From Verrucomicrobiota bacterium (GTDB taxonomy: Bacteria; Verrucomicrobiota; Verrucomicrobiia; Limisphaerales; J093), in NCBI GenBank assembly GCA_029556615.1, contig JAKQDD010000207.1:1-51033 (forward strand): a DNA stretch of 51,033 nucleotides. Direction: 5' to 3'. This document shows, in pieces, positions 32,758-40,910 of the stretch. Position 1 is the first letter of the stretch. Every line of letters begins with the position of its first letter. A program made the position numbers and the translations under genes. The notes under the pieces are model-generated. The model was given only the letters and a program-made list of their open reading frames with translations, ran no database searches and was not told the origin of the DNA.

Positions 32758-33912
32758 ATGCGCTTCGAATTTGCCACCGCGGGTCGGATTCTCTTCGGCG
32801 CCGGCACGCTTCGCGAGGCCGGGGCCCTGGCGAAGTCGGTCGGCCGCCGCGCGCTGGTCGTTACCGGCGCCCATCCCGGTCGTGCAGCGCCCCTGCTCGA
32901 TGGCCTGCACGCCGCCGGAGTCGCCGTGTGCACGTTCCCCGTGGCCGGGGAGCCGACGATCGACGCGGTGATGGAGGGGCGGGCCATTGCCCGGAGCGAG
33001 GAGGCCGAGGTCATCGTCGGCATGGGCGGCGGCAGCGCGATCGACGCCGCCAAGGCCATCGCCGCCCTGAGCACCAACGACGGCGAGGTCCTCGAATACC
33101 TCGAGGTGATCGGTCGCGGACGCCCCCTCGAGCGGCCCTCCGCGCCTTGCATCGCCATTCCCACCACCTCCGGCACGGGAGCCGAAGTCACCCGCAACAG
33201 CGTGCTCGCCTCGCCCGCCCACGGGGTCAAGGCCAGCCTGCGCAGCCCGTGGATGCTCCCGCGCTTTGCGGTGGTCGACCCCGAGTTGACTCATGGGCTG
33301 CCGGCCGAGATCACGGCCGCCACGGGCTTGGATGCCCTGACCCAGCTCGTGGAACCCTACGTGTCAACCCGGGCCAACCCCTTCACGGACGCCCTCTGCG
33401 TCGAGGGCCTCCGGCGCGTCGCCCGGGCGCTCCCCCGGGTCTGGGACGACGGTTCGGACGCGGCGGCCCGCGAAGACATGGCCCTGGCGAGTCTGTTGGG
33501 CGGGCTCGCCCTGGCCAACGCGGGTCTGGGAGCCGTGCACGGCTTCGCCGCGCCGATCGGCGGGCGCTTTCCCGCGCCGCACGGGGCTGTCTGCGCCGCG
33601 TTGCTCCCGCACGTCATGGCGGTCAACCTGCGCGCCCTGCGCGAACGGGATACGAACAGCGATGCTCTGAGGCGCTATGCCGAGATCGGACGGCTGCTGA
33701 CCGGACGCGCCCAGGCGGCAGCCGACGATGCCGTCGACTGGGTCCGGGATCTTTGCCGCACGTTGCGCATCCGGCCGCTGGCCCGATTCGGCCTTCGTCG
33801 CGCGGAAATCCCCACGGTGGCGTCGCAAGCGGCCCTGGCCAGCAGCATGAAGGCCAACCCGATCGTTCTCACCGCACCCGAGTTGGAGGCGATCCTCGAC
33901 GCCGCGCTGTGA
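32758..33912 (+). CDS. Iron-containing alcohol dehydrogenase family protein
   Basis: A 384-residue group III alcohol dehydrogenase. The NAD-binding region has GMGGGSAIDAAKAIAAL. IPTTSGTGAEVTRNSVL is the family signature. Metal-site residues are seen in GLDALTQLVEPYVS, where the usual histidine after D-A-L-T is glutamine, and in GAVHGFAAPIGGRFPAPHG. The Q variant and sequence style recall maleylacetate reductase-like members, but the reaction is not fixed by motifs. Together with the preceding ABM protein it might handle a quinol or ring-cleavage product. Confidence 0.84.
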   Translation: MRFEFATAGRILFGAGTLREAGALAKSVGRRALVVTGAHPGRAAPLLDGLHAAGVAVCTFPVAGEPTIDAVMEGRAIARSEEAEVIVGMGGGSAIDAAKAIAALSTNDGEVLEYLEVIGRGRPLERPSAPCIAIPTTSGTGAEVTRNSVLASPAHGVKASLRSPWMLPRFAVVDPELTHGLPAEITAATGLDALTQLVEPYVSTRANPFTDALCVEGLRRVARALPRVWDDGSDAAAREDMALASLLGGLALANAGLGAVHGFAAPIGGRFPAPHGAVCAALLPHVMAVNLRALRERDTNSDALRRYAEIGRLLTGRAQAAADDAVDWVRDLCRTLRIRPLARFGLRRAEIPTVASQAALASSMKANPIVLTAPELEAILDAAL

Positions 33913-34232
33913 CCGGCCGAGCGCTCGGAAGGAAACGCGACACTCGAAGACGCCAAAAACAAGGGAATCGCCGGCTCAAGACACCTCCCGCTGCTGTTGG
34001 CCTCTGCTGATTGAGTGCCCACGCCTGGAGGCAGGTTGGCGAGACCCTGCCCGGCACGGGCCAAGAGGTCTGGGTGTCTGATCCAACAGAACCCGGCCCC
34101 AAGTACTAACGGGTGCGCGTTGTCGAGTGAGCTGAGGTTCTGTAGCCCCGGGCGCTGACCGCGGCGGGCGCAAGAAGGCCTTCCTCTGTCGTCTGTCCCT
34201 CACCGCGGGCGGCTACAGACGGGAACAGCTCT
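33913..34232. other. Intergenic stretch between convergent genes, with repeat D2
   Basis: The iron alcohol dehydrogenase gene and putA converge on this 320-base stretch. No gene is evident. The right half contains repeat D2, nested in an inverted repeat, TCTGTAGCC (34139-34147) and GGCTACAGA (34211-34219), with CCGCGG repeated inside. Confidence 0.5.
34139..34219 (+). repeat. Family D repeat D2 within a palindromic unit
   Basis: D2 itself is 34140-34168: CTGTAGCCCCGGG followed by GCTGACCGCGGCGGG. The whole unit is bounded by 9-base inverted arms TCTGTAGCC and GGCTACAGA. D1 and D3 carry only the left part. It lies just downstream of the putA stop. Confidence 0.6.
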
Positions 34233-37226
34233 TCAGGCCTCTGCCGGGGCAAACCCCCGCCGGAGACAGTTCTCGGTGACCACCCGCGGGATGAGGAAGT
34301 GTTCGAGATACCCGAGCCCGCCAGCTTTGGTGCCGGCGCCGCTCAGGCGGAATCCCCCGAAGGGCTGCCGTCCGACCAGGGCCCCGGTGATCGGCCGGTT
34401 GATGTAGAGGTTGCCGCAGATCATCTCGGCCCGGGCCCGCTCGATGTTCACCGGGCTTCTCGAGTAGATGCCGCCGGTGAGGGCGAAGGCGGAGTCGTTG
34501 GCCAATTCGAGCGCCTGCTCGAAGTCGCGGGCGCGGATGACGCTGAGGACCGGACCGAAGATCTCCTCGCGGAACAGGCGGCTGGTGGCGGGGACGTCGG
34601 TGAAGATCGTGGGAGGAACGTAGCAGGCCTCGGGATCGTCGGGCACGCGCCCCTGCCAGGCGAGGGTGGCGTCGCGCCGGCCCGCTTCGATCAGGCCGAG
34701 GATGCGCTGCTGGGCGCCGCGGTCGATCACGGGGCCGATCATCGTTCCCGGCTCCTCGGCCGGGCCGACGCGGAGCGAGGCGGTGGCCGCCAGCAACCGG
34801 TTCACGAAGCGCGTGTAGTTGTCCTCGAGCACGACCAGGCGTGAGAGCGCGCTGCACTTCTGCCCCAGGTACCCGAACGCGCTGTGGACCGCGCCGATTA
34901 CGGCCTCGTCCAGATCGGCGTCGCTGTCGACGATCAGGCAGTTCTTGCCTCCCATTTCGCAGATGACCTTCTTGAGATTGACTTGGCCCGGCACCGTCTG
35001 GCCGGCGGTCCGCCAGAGATCCAGTCCCACTTCCATCGATCCGGTGAACGCGATGAAGTCAACCTGGGGATGCGCGACGAGGCGGGCGCCGATCTCGACA
35101 CCACGCCCGGTCACCAGGTTGATCACGCCGGGCGGGAACCCGGCTTCCACCGCCAGATCGACCAGACGGGCGGCGATGACCGGCGTCTGGTTCGACGGTT
35201 TCAAGATGACCGCGTTGCCGGCCACCACGGCCGCCGAGGCCATGCCCGTCAGGATGGCCAGGGGGAAGTTCCAGGGGGAGACCACGACGCCGACGCCCCG
35301 GGGCCACCAGTGCTGATGGTTCGTCTCGCCGGGCACGCGCTGCGTCCGCTGCGGCTTCCCCAGCACCCGCATCCCTGCCGCGTAGAACTCGCAGAAATCG
35401 ATCGCCTCGGCCACATCCGCGTCGGCTTCGGACCAGTTCTTGCCTGCTTCGAGGATGCAGAGGGCGGTCAGGGCCGCCTTGTCGCGGCGGAGGAGGGCGG
35501 CCCACCGATCGAGGAGGGCGGCGCGTTCCTCGGCCGGCCTCCGTCCCCAGGCTGTTTGGGCCTTCCGAGCCGCCTCGATCGCGGCGTCGGCATCCGAAAC
35601 TGTGGCCAGGGCGGCGAGGCCGATCGTCTCCCGCTGGTTGGCGGGGTTCAGGGACGCCACCCACTCGCGCGTCTCCACCGGGCGATTGTGGATCACGAGC
35701 GGGTACTTCCGGCCCAGGCGGCGGCGCCAGTCCGCGAGCGCCGACCGGACCTTGTCGCGTTCCGCAGGCACGGTGAAGTCGGTGGGCGGTTCGTTCTCGA
35801 AGCGCTCGACGCCGAAGGTCTGGGGCCGCGGCGGCACGAGCGAAACTGCGGGGCGTTGCGTCGCCTCCGTCGGACTCCGCAGCAGCGCCTCGCGGTCGGC
35901 GCCCTTGGCGAACGTGTTGGCGAGGAAACCCTCGTTGCTGGTGTTCTCGAGGAGCCGCCGGACCAGGTAGGCCATGCCGGGCAGCAGATCGCCAATCGGA
36001 CAATAGACCCGGACGCGCACGCCGGCCTCGATCAGGGCGGACCGGATCGCATCGGCCATCCCGTACAGGACCTGGAACTCACAGGCGCGCCGGTCCAGAC
36101 CGAGGCTTTCGGCCTGGGCGATGGCGTGGGCGAGACTGCGGATGTTGTGGGACGCGAACGCCGCTCCCACCGCGTCCTCGTTCTCGAGCAGGACCCGCGT
36201 CAACCGCTCGTAGCAGGCATCGGTCTCGGGCTTGGTCTCCCAGACCGGCACCGGCCAGCCCCGCTGGCGCGCCATCACCGTCTCGTAATCCCAATAGGCG
36301 CCCTTGACGAGGCGGACCGTCACCCGCCGCCGGCGAGCCCGGGCCCAGGCGATGAGGTCCCGCAGGTCGGCGTCGGCGCTCTTCAAGTAGGCCTGCACGG
36401 CGATCCCGCAGGCCGGGCCCTGCGCGAACTCGGGCTCGCTCAGCAGGGTGGTGAACAACCGCAGCGTCAGGTCCTTCAACGCAAAACTCTCCATGTCGAC
36501 ACACAGGAACGCCCCGAGATCCCGTGCCCGGCGAAACAGTGGACGCAGACGCGTCCCGAGCACCTGGACCGCTGTGTCGGGATCGGCGGCATGGATCTGG
36601 GAGTAGAACGCGGAGAGCTTGACCGAGAGGTTGAGCCGGGGCTCGGGTCCGCGCGGCGTGGCTTCGGCGGCCGCCGCTCCGGGCCAAGCCGCGGTGTCGC
36701 GCGCCAGTTGTTCGAGCAGTGCGAGGTACCGCTGGGCATAGACATCCGCCTCGGCTTCACTCACCACCGCTTCGCCCAAGACGTCCACGGTGAACGACGC
36801 CCCGGCGTCCCGGATCCCGCGCAGGATACCCGCAATCTCGCCCTCGTCGTTCCCGAGCATGAACATCCGCGCCATGCTCGAGATCTGCGACTTGATGCCA
36901 CCGCCCAGAAGTCCCCCGGCGAAGCGGCTCGCCTTGATGGCCGCCCGCAGCGGAGGCGCCAGCGCCACCGCGTCGTTGTCCAGGTACTCGGTCAAGTGCC
37001 GCGCCACCTCGCTCGACCGGGTGAGGGTGGGCAGGACATCGACGAACCGGAAGAGCTGGACCTTGAAGGACTCGTCCTTCATGGCCCAATCCATCATCGC
37101 ACCGTAGGCGCCTTTCGCGCTGAACAGCGAGGGCGGGGGCTGGGCTTCGAGCAGGGCGAAGAGCTTCTGGCCCCACTGACGAACCGCGGGTTCGAGGGAG
37201 GGCGACGGCTGGGCTGAGGTCGTCAT
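34233..37226 (-). CDS. putA: Bifunctional proline dehydrogenase / P5C dehydrogenase (PutA)
   Basis: PutA oxidises proline to glutamate with an FAD-dependent proline dehydrogenase and an NAD-dependent pyrroline-5-carboxylate dehydrogenase. The product is 997 residues. The ProDH barrel spans roughly 100-430, with NLSVKLSAFYSQIHAADPD and VRLVKGAYWDYE. The aldehyde-dehydrogenase half spans roughly 480-980, with TGSMEVG, E757 in CEMGGKN, and catalytic C791 in LGQKCSALSR. There is no N-terminal ribbon-helix-helix DNA-binding domain and no extra C-terminal domain, so it is a minimal PutA that cannot repress itself. ATG 37226 is 48 bases from the divergent regulator gene. Confidence 0.95.
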   Translation of the reverse strand: MTTSAQPSPSLEPAVRQWGQKLFALLEAQPPPSLFSAKGAYGAMMDWAMKDESFKVQLFRFVDVLPTLTRSSEVARHLTEYLDNDAVALAPPLRAAIKASRFAGGLLGGGIKSQISSMARMFMLGNDEGEIAGILRGIRDAGASFTVDVLGEAVVSEAEADVYAQRYLALLEQLARDTAAWPGAAAAEATPRGPEPRLNLSVKLSAFYSQIHAADPDTAVQVLGTRLRPLFRRARDLGAFLCVDMESFALKDLTLRLFTTLLSEPEFAQGPACGIAVQAYLKSADADLRDLIAWARARRRRVTVRLVKGAYWDYETVMARQRGWPVPVWETKPETDACYERLTRVLLENEDAVGAAFASHNIRSLAHAIAQAESLGLDRRACEFQVLYGMADAIRSALIEAGVRVRVYCPIGDLLPGMAYLVRRLLENTSNEGFLANTFAKGADREALLRSPTEATQRPAVSLVPPRPQTFGVERFENEPPTDFTVPAERDKVRSALADWRRRLGRKYPLVIHNRPVETREWVASLNPANQRETIGLAALATVSDADAAIEAARKAQTAWGRRPAEERAALLDRWAALLRRDKAALTALCILEAGKNWSEADADVAEAIDFCEFYAAGMRVLGKPQRTQRVPGETNHQHWWPRGVGVVVSPWNFPLAILTGMASAAVVAGNAVILKPSNQTPVIAARLVDLAVEAGFPPGVINLVTGRGVEIGARLVAHPQVDFIAFTGSMEVGLDLWRTAGQTVPGQVNLKKVICEMGGKNCLIVDSDADLDEAVIGAVHSAFGYLGQKCSALSRLVVLEDNYTRFVNRLLAATASLRVGPAEEPGTMIGPVIDRGAQQRILGLIEAGRRDATLAWQGRVPDDPEACYVPPTIFTDVPATSRLFREEIFGPVLSVIRARDFEQALELANDSAFALTGGIYSRSPVNIERARAEMICGNLYINRPITGALVGRQPFGGFRLSGAGTKAGGLGYLEHFLIPRVVTENCLRRGFAPAEA

Positions 37227-37235
37227 GATTCGACG

Positions 37236-37263
37236 TTGACAGGGAGCGACTGGGGCGTATTGG
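37236..37263 (+). promoter_or_regulatory. Candidate promoter of the PAS-AraC regulator gene
   Basis: A perfect -35 TTGACA (37236-37241), a 16-base spacer and TATTGG (37258-37263). It occupies most of the 48-base gap shared with divergent putA. The TTG of the -35 box is also an in-frame start codon, which should not be used. GGAGGG at 37262-37267 serves ATG 37275. Confidence 0.45.
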
Positions 37264-37274
37264 AGGGATTCCCG

Positions 37275-38105
37275 ATGGCCTTTGCGGAAAAAGTACCAAA
37301 GTGCAGTGCACCGGGCGGGGCGGGGCGGCCGCTGGCCGGCCCCCTTGGTGCGGAGGTGTTTGCGGTGGCGCCCGGCCTCGAGCTGGCGGGGCGCCTGTTC
37401 GAGCGGTTGCGCGATGTGGTGTTCTGCGTCAAGGACCGGCAGGGCCGTTATGTCGCCGCGAACACGGCGTTCGCCCAGCGTCTTGGACTCCGGCACACCC
37501 GCGATCTGCTGGGGAAGACCGCCCGTGACTTCTTTCCTCCGCAGCTGGCGGCGGTCTACGAGGCTCAGGACGCGGAGGTGCTGGCCACCGGCCGGAGTGT
37601 GGCGGACAAGCCGGAGCTGGTCTTCAACCTCGACGGTTCGCTGGGCTGGTATCTGGCGCAGAAGGAGCCAGTGATGGATTCATCAGGCCGGGTGGTGGGA
37701 CTGGTGGGGCTCTCGCGCGACCTCCGATTGGGCGAGAGCCAGGCGTCGCAGATCACCGCCATTGCCACCGCGGTGGCCCGAATCCGACGCGAGTTCCGCA
37801 ATCCGTTGCGCATTGAAGCGCTCGCGAAAGAGACGGGTCTGTCGCTCGACGCATTCGAGCGCCGGTTTCGCAAGGCGGTCGGGATCAGCGCGCGCGAGTT
37901 CCTGCTCCGCGTCCGGATCGAGGAGGCCGCCCGGCTCCTGCGGTCGACCCGCGAATCCCTCGCCACCATCACCGCCGACTGCGGGTTCTACGATCAGAGT
38001 GCGTTCACCCGCCATTTCCGTCAGGCCGTCGGCCTGACGCCTTCGGCCTACCGGCGTGCTGCGGGGGCGTTGCCATCCCGATCCATGGCCGCGGCCGCGA
38101 TTTGA
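37275..38105 (+). CDS. PAS-sensor AraC-family transcriptional regulator
   Basis: A 276-residue cytoplasmic regulator. A PAS domain spans about residues 35-155 (FERLRDVVFCVKDRQGRYVAAN, then VVGLVGLSRDLR). A C-terminal AraC-type double helix-turn-helix spans about 175-270 (LRIEALAKETGLSLDAFERRF and TADCGFYDQSAFTRHFRQAVG, the latter the family signature). PAS domains bind small ligands or cofactors; the signal here is unknown. The divergent layout with putA suggests control of proline use. The start ATG 37275 has GGAGGG 7 bases upstream. Confidence 0.9.
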   Translation: MAFAEKVPKCSAPGGAGRPLAGPLGAEVFAVAPGLELAGRLFERLRDVVFCVKDRQGRYVAANTAFAQRLGLRHTRDLLGKTARDFFPPQLAAVYEAQDAEVLATGRSVADKPELVFNLDGSLGWYLAQKEPVMDSSGRVVGLVGLSRDLRLGESQASQITAIATAVARIRREFRNPLRIEALAKETGLSLDAFERRFRKAVGISAREFLLRVRIEEAARLLRSTRESLATITADCGFYDQSAFTRHFRQAVGLTPSAYRRAAGALPSRSMAAAAI

Positions 38106-38203
38106 GCGCCACCCGGCCGGGCGCCGTGTCCGCCCTTGCCTGACCTCCTCGACCGCGCGTAGGGTGGAGGCACCGGCCGGCCTCGATGGGCAGGCGGCAA
38201 GGG

Positions 38204-39172
38204 ATGACGGACGCGATCCGGTTCAGGCGGGTGACGAAGGTCTACCAGGGACGGCAGATTGCCCTGGCGGACGTGACGTTTTCGCTGCCTGCGGGGTGCA
38301 CGGTGGGGCTGTTGGGAGCCAACGGCTCCGGCAAGTCCACCCTGCTGCGGGTGGCTCTTGGGCTGTTGAGCCCCAGCGCCGGCGAGATCCAGGTCCTGGG
38401 TGAACCCATGCACCCTCGGGCCAAGTCCCTGCGACAACGCATGGGCTTCCTGCCCGATGACCCCGCATTCCCCAGGGACCTGACGGCGATTGCCTACCTC
38501 GGGTTTGTCGCGACCTGTTTCGGCCTGGGACGGGAGGATGCCAACGCGCGCATGGGCACGCTGCTCCGCGCGGTGGGACTCACCGACGACGCCGGCCGCC
38601 GGATTGGCACCTATTCGACCGGGATGCGGACTCGCCTGGGGGTTGCAGCCTCGCTGATGAACGATCCCGAGCTTCTTCTGTGGGACGAACCCACCGCCGG
38701 GCTCGACCCCATCAGCCGCAGCCAGACCCTCGACCTTCTCGAACAGCTCCGAGGCCGCAAGACCATCGTCCTGAGTTCGCATATCCTGGGGGACATCGAC
38801 CGCGTCTGCGATCGTTTGATCATCCTCAATCAGGGCCAGCTCCTGTTCGAAGGGACGCGTGCGGATCTCGAATCGCGTCTGCCTGGCCGGCTGCTGGAGA
38901 TCCGGGTGACCGGTCCGGCGGATGCGATGCGCGCCGGCCTGCCCGGGCGCTTGCAGCGCGTTGATCTCTCGCGTGAGCCCGACAAGATCCGGATCGAACT
39001 CCTCGCCGACGAACCCGCGGACCGGGTTCTCGAACAATTGCTCGACCTTGCGCGGCAGACCGGCACCCGCATTGTTGGCATCAACTCGACCGGCCGCCAA
39101 CTCGAGGATGCCTATCTGAAACTGATCACTGACGACGCTTTCCGTGGATTCCTGCGTGCCACCCGAATCTGA
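38204..39172 (+). CDS. ABC transporter ATPase (CcmA/DrrA-like)
   Basis: A 322-residue cytoplasmic ABC ATPase. Walker A is GANGSGKS at residues 38-45. The signature is YSTGMRTRL, a common variant in ABC-2 exporters. Walker B reads LLLWDEPTAGLD, and the switch histidine is in LSSHIL. The last 90 residues form an accessory domain seen in ABC-2 export ATPases. The gene overlaps the start of the permease-adaptor gene by 29 bases, so it is the motor of that system. An ATG at 38186 would add six residues. Confidence 0.92.
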   Translation: MTDAIRFRRVTKVYQGRQIALADVTFSLPAGCTVGLLGANGSGKSTLLRVALGLLSPSAGEIQVLGEPMHPRAKSLRQRMGFLPDDPAFPRDLTAIAYLGFVATCFGLGREDANARMGTLLRAVGLTDDAGRRIGTYSTGMRTRLGVAASLMNDPELLLWDEPTAGLDPISRSQTLDLLEQLRGRKTIVLSSHILGDIDRVCDRLIILNQGQLLFEGTRADLESRLPGRLLEIRVTGPADAMRAGLPGRLQRVDLSREPDKIRIELLADEPADRVLEQLLDLARQTGTRIVGINSTGRQLEDAYLKLITDDAFRGFLRATRI

Positions 39173-40910
39173 GGACCGGGCGCCCGCCAGCGGGGCGCCG
39201 TCCCCTCCGGTCTCCCCGGCGGCGACGGAGCCGCTGTCCGCTCCCCGGCGCCCCCCGGGCCACCTCCGGTCGATCGGCCTGCTTGCCCGCGCGGACCTTG
39301 ACAGTCTCTGGCACTCCTGGCTGTGCCGCGGGTTCCTGATCGCCAGCGGCATCGTCACCGTCCTGGCTCTCAAAGGCATGCAGGCCGAGCAGAAAGCCGC
39401 CAACCAGATGCTCGAGGCCGTCTACGCCATGTACCTCCTCGTCTGGATGCACGGCGTGGTCTTCATTGCGGGCGGCGCCTTCGCCCGGGAGCAGGACTGC
39501 CTGAACGATGCCATCCTCAGCCGGGGACTGACCCGCGGCGAGTACCTCGGGGCCAAACTCGTCGCCCGCGCCTTCGCCGTGCTGATCCTCATCGGTGGCG
39601 TTCTGGCGCCGGCTTCATTTTGGGCGATCCGGCAGGATCAACTGCTCCGGTCGGACACCGGCCAGGTCGTCTCCCGGGCCCGCAACACGAAGATCGAACC
39701 CTGGGACCCCCTCAAACTCTTCGCCGCCACGGACGGCGCCGTGGTCACGGTTGCCATCGAACTCGGCGACTCCGTCCGCGCGGGCGACATGCTGGTGACC
39801 CTGGACGACCGGCCGCTCTTTGATCTGCTCGAGACCGAGCGGCGCGCGGAAGAAAACGCCCGCAACGACGTCGCAACAGCCCAGCGGCGCCGGGAGGACG
39901 CCCTCCGCGCCGTGAGCCAGACCGAGGACGCCCTCGCCCGCGCCGAGCAGGCCCTCGTGGCCAAGGACCTCCTCAGTCGCCAGGAGCAAACCGATCGCGA
40001 AACCGAGCTGCGCGCCCGCCAACGCGACCTCCAGACCGCGGAGAACCAGGCTCGAATCGCCCTCGACGCCATTGCCACCGCCGAGCGCGCCGTCGAAAAC
40101 GCCCAGGCGCGCGTCCGCGAGGCCCGCAAACGGCTTGCCCGCGTGACGGTCACCGCCCCCCTGTCCGGAATCGTCACCGAACTCGTCGTTCAACCCGGCC
40201 AGCATGTCCCCCTGGGCGCACACCTCCTCACTCTCGCCCGTGCCGAGGACTACCTGGTGCGGGTGCCCGTGTACGACTTCGACGAGTTCAAGCGGCTCAA
40301 GCCGGGTCTCAAAGCCCACATCACGATCGGGAAGAGCGAGTTCGAAGGCACCCTCGATCGCCTGGGCGCCACCACCCAGGACGACCGCTGGGGACGCCCC
40401 AGCAATGTGGCCCTCGTCCGCTTCCGCGGAGACGGCACGCCGGGCCTCCTCGGGCTCAATGCGGATGTCCGCATCGCCCTGCCGCCCCCGGAGAAGCCTG
40501 CCGGCCGCGTCGCGGCGATCCTCGACACGCTCACCGGCCGGGGCGAGGATGATCTCGCCTCCCGCACCACGTCGGTCACCGTCGCCCGCATGGGCCTGGG
40601 CCTCGCCAAGGTCCTCGGCTGCGCCGGTCTGCTCGTCGCGCTCACCCTCCTGCTGCTCGTCGTCTCCCGCAGTCCTCTGGTCGCCATCCTCGCTTCCGCC
40701 GGCCTCTGGCATGTTTCGAACCTGCTCTTTGACTTCGCCGGACTGCCCGAGCTCTCCTACCTGGAGATGGTGCGGACCCTCGACAAGACCCTGGGCGGCG
40801 TGACCGCGGCTGCCGACGAACTCGCCGCCCTGGCCTGGCTCTACGGCATCGCCGTCCTCCTGGCTGTCGCCGCACTCGGCCTGTTCGTTGTCCGCGACCC
40901 CCCGAAATGA
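39144..40910 (+). CDS. ABC-2 permease with embedded HlyD-like adaptor domain
   Basis: One 588-residue protein joins two parts usually made separately. Predicted membrane segments are about 62-79, 95-113, 142-162, then 485-507, 511-533 and 563-583. The loop between segments 2 and 3 (FAREQDCLNDAILSRGLTRGEYLGAKL) is the cytoplasmic coupling region of ABC-2 permeases. Between segments 3 and 4, on the outside by topology, sits a complete membrane-fusion-protein unit. Its lipoyl half is at 192-225, a coiled-coil hairpin at about 226-330, the second lipoyl half (VTAPLSGIVTELVVQPGQHV) at 334-365 and a beta-barrel at 367-447. The start is GTG 39144 or GTG 39156. It is coupled to its neighbours by overlaps on both sides. 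Cargo is unknown. Confidence 0.86.
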   Translation: MDSCVPPESEDRAPASGAPSPPVSPAATEPLSAPRRPPGHLRSIGLLARADLDSLWHSWLCRGFLIASGIVTVLALKGMQAEQKAANQMLEAVYAMYLLVWMHGVVFIAGGAFAREQDCLNDAILSRGLTRGEYLGAKLVARAFAVLILIGGVLAPASFWAIRQDQLLRSDTGQVVSRARNTKIEPWDPLKLFAATDGAVVTVAIELGDSVRAGDMLVTLDDRPLFDLLETERRAEENARNDVATAQRRREDALRAVSQTEDALARAEQALVAKDLLSRQEQTDRETELRARQRDLQTAENQARIALDAIATAERAVENAQARVREARKRLARVTVTAPLSGIVTELVVQPGQHVPLGAHLLTLARAEDYLVRVPVYDFDEFKRLKPGLKAHITIGKSEFEGTLDRLGATTQDDRWGRPSNVALVRFRGDGTPGLLGLNADVRIALPPPEKPAGRVAAILDTLTGRGEDDLASRTTSVTVARMGLGLAKVLGCAGLLVALTLLLLVVSRSPLVAILASAGLWHVSNLLFDFAGLPELSYLEMVRTLDKTLGGVTAAADELAALAWLYGIAVLLAVAALGLFVVRDPPK

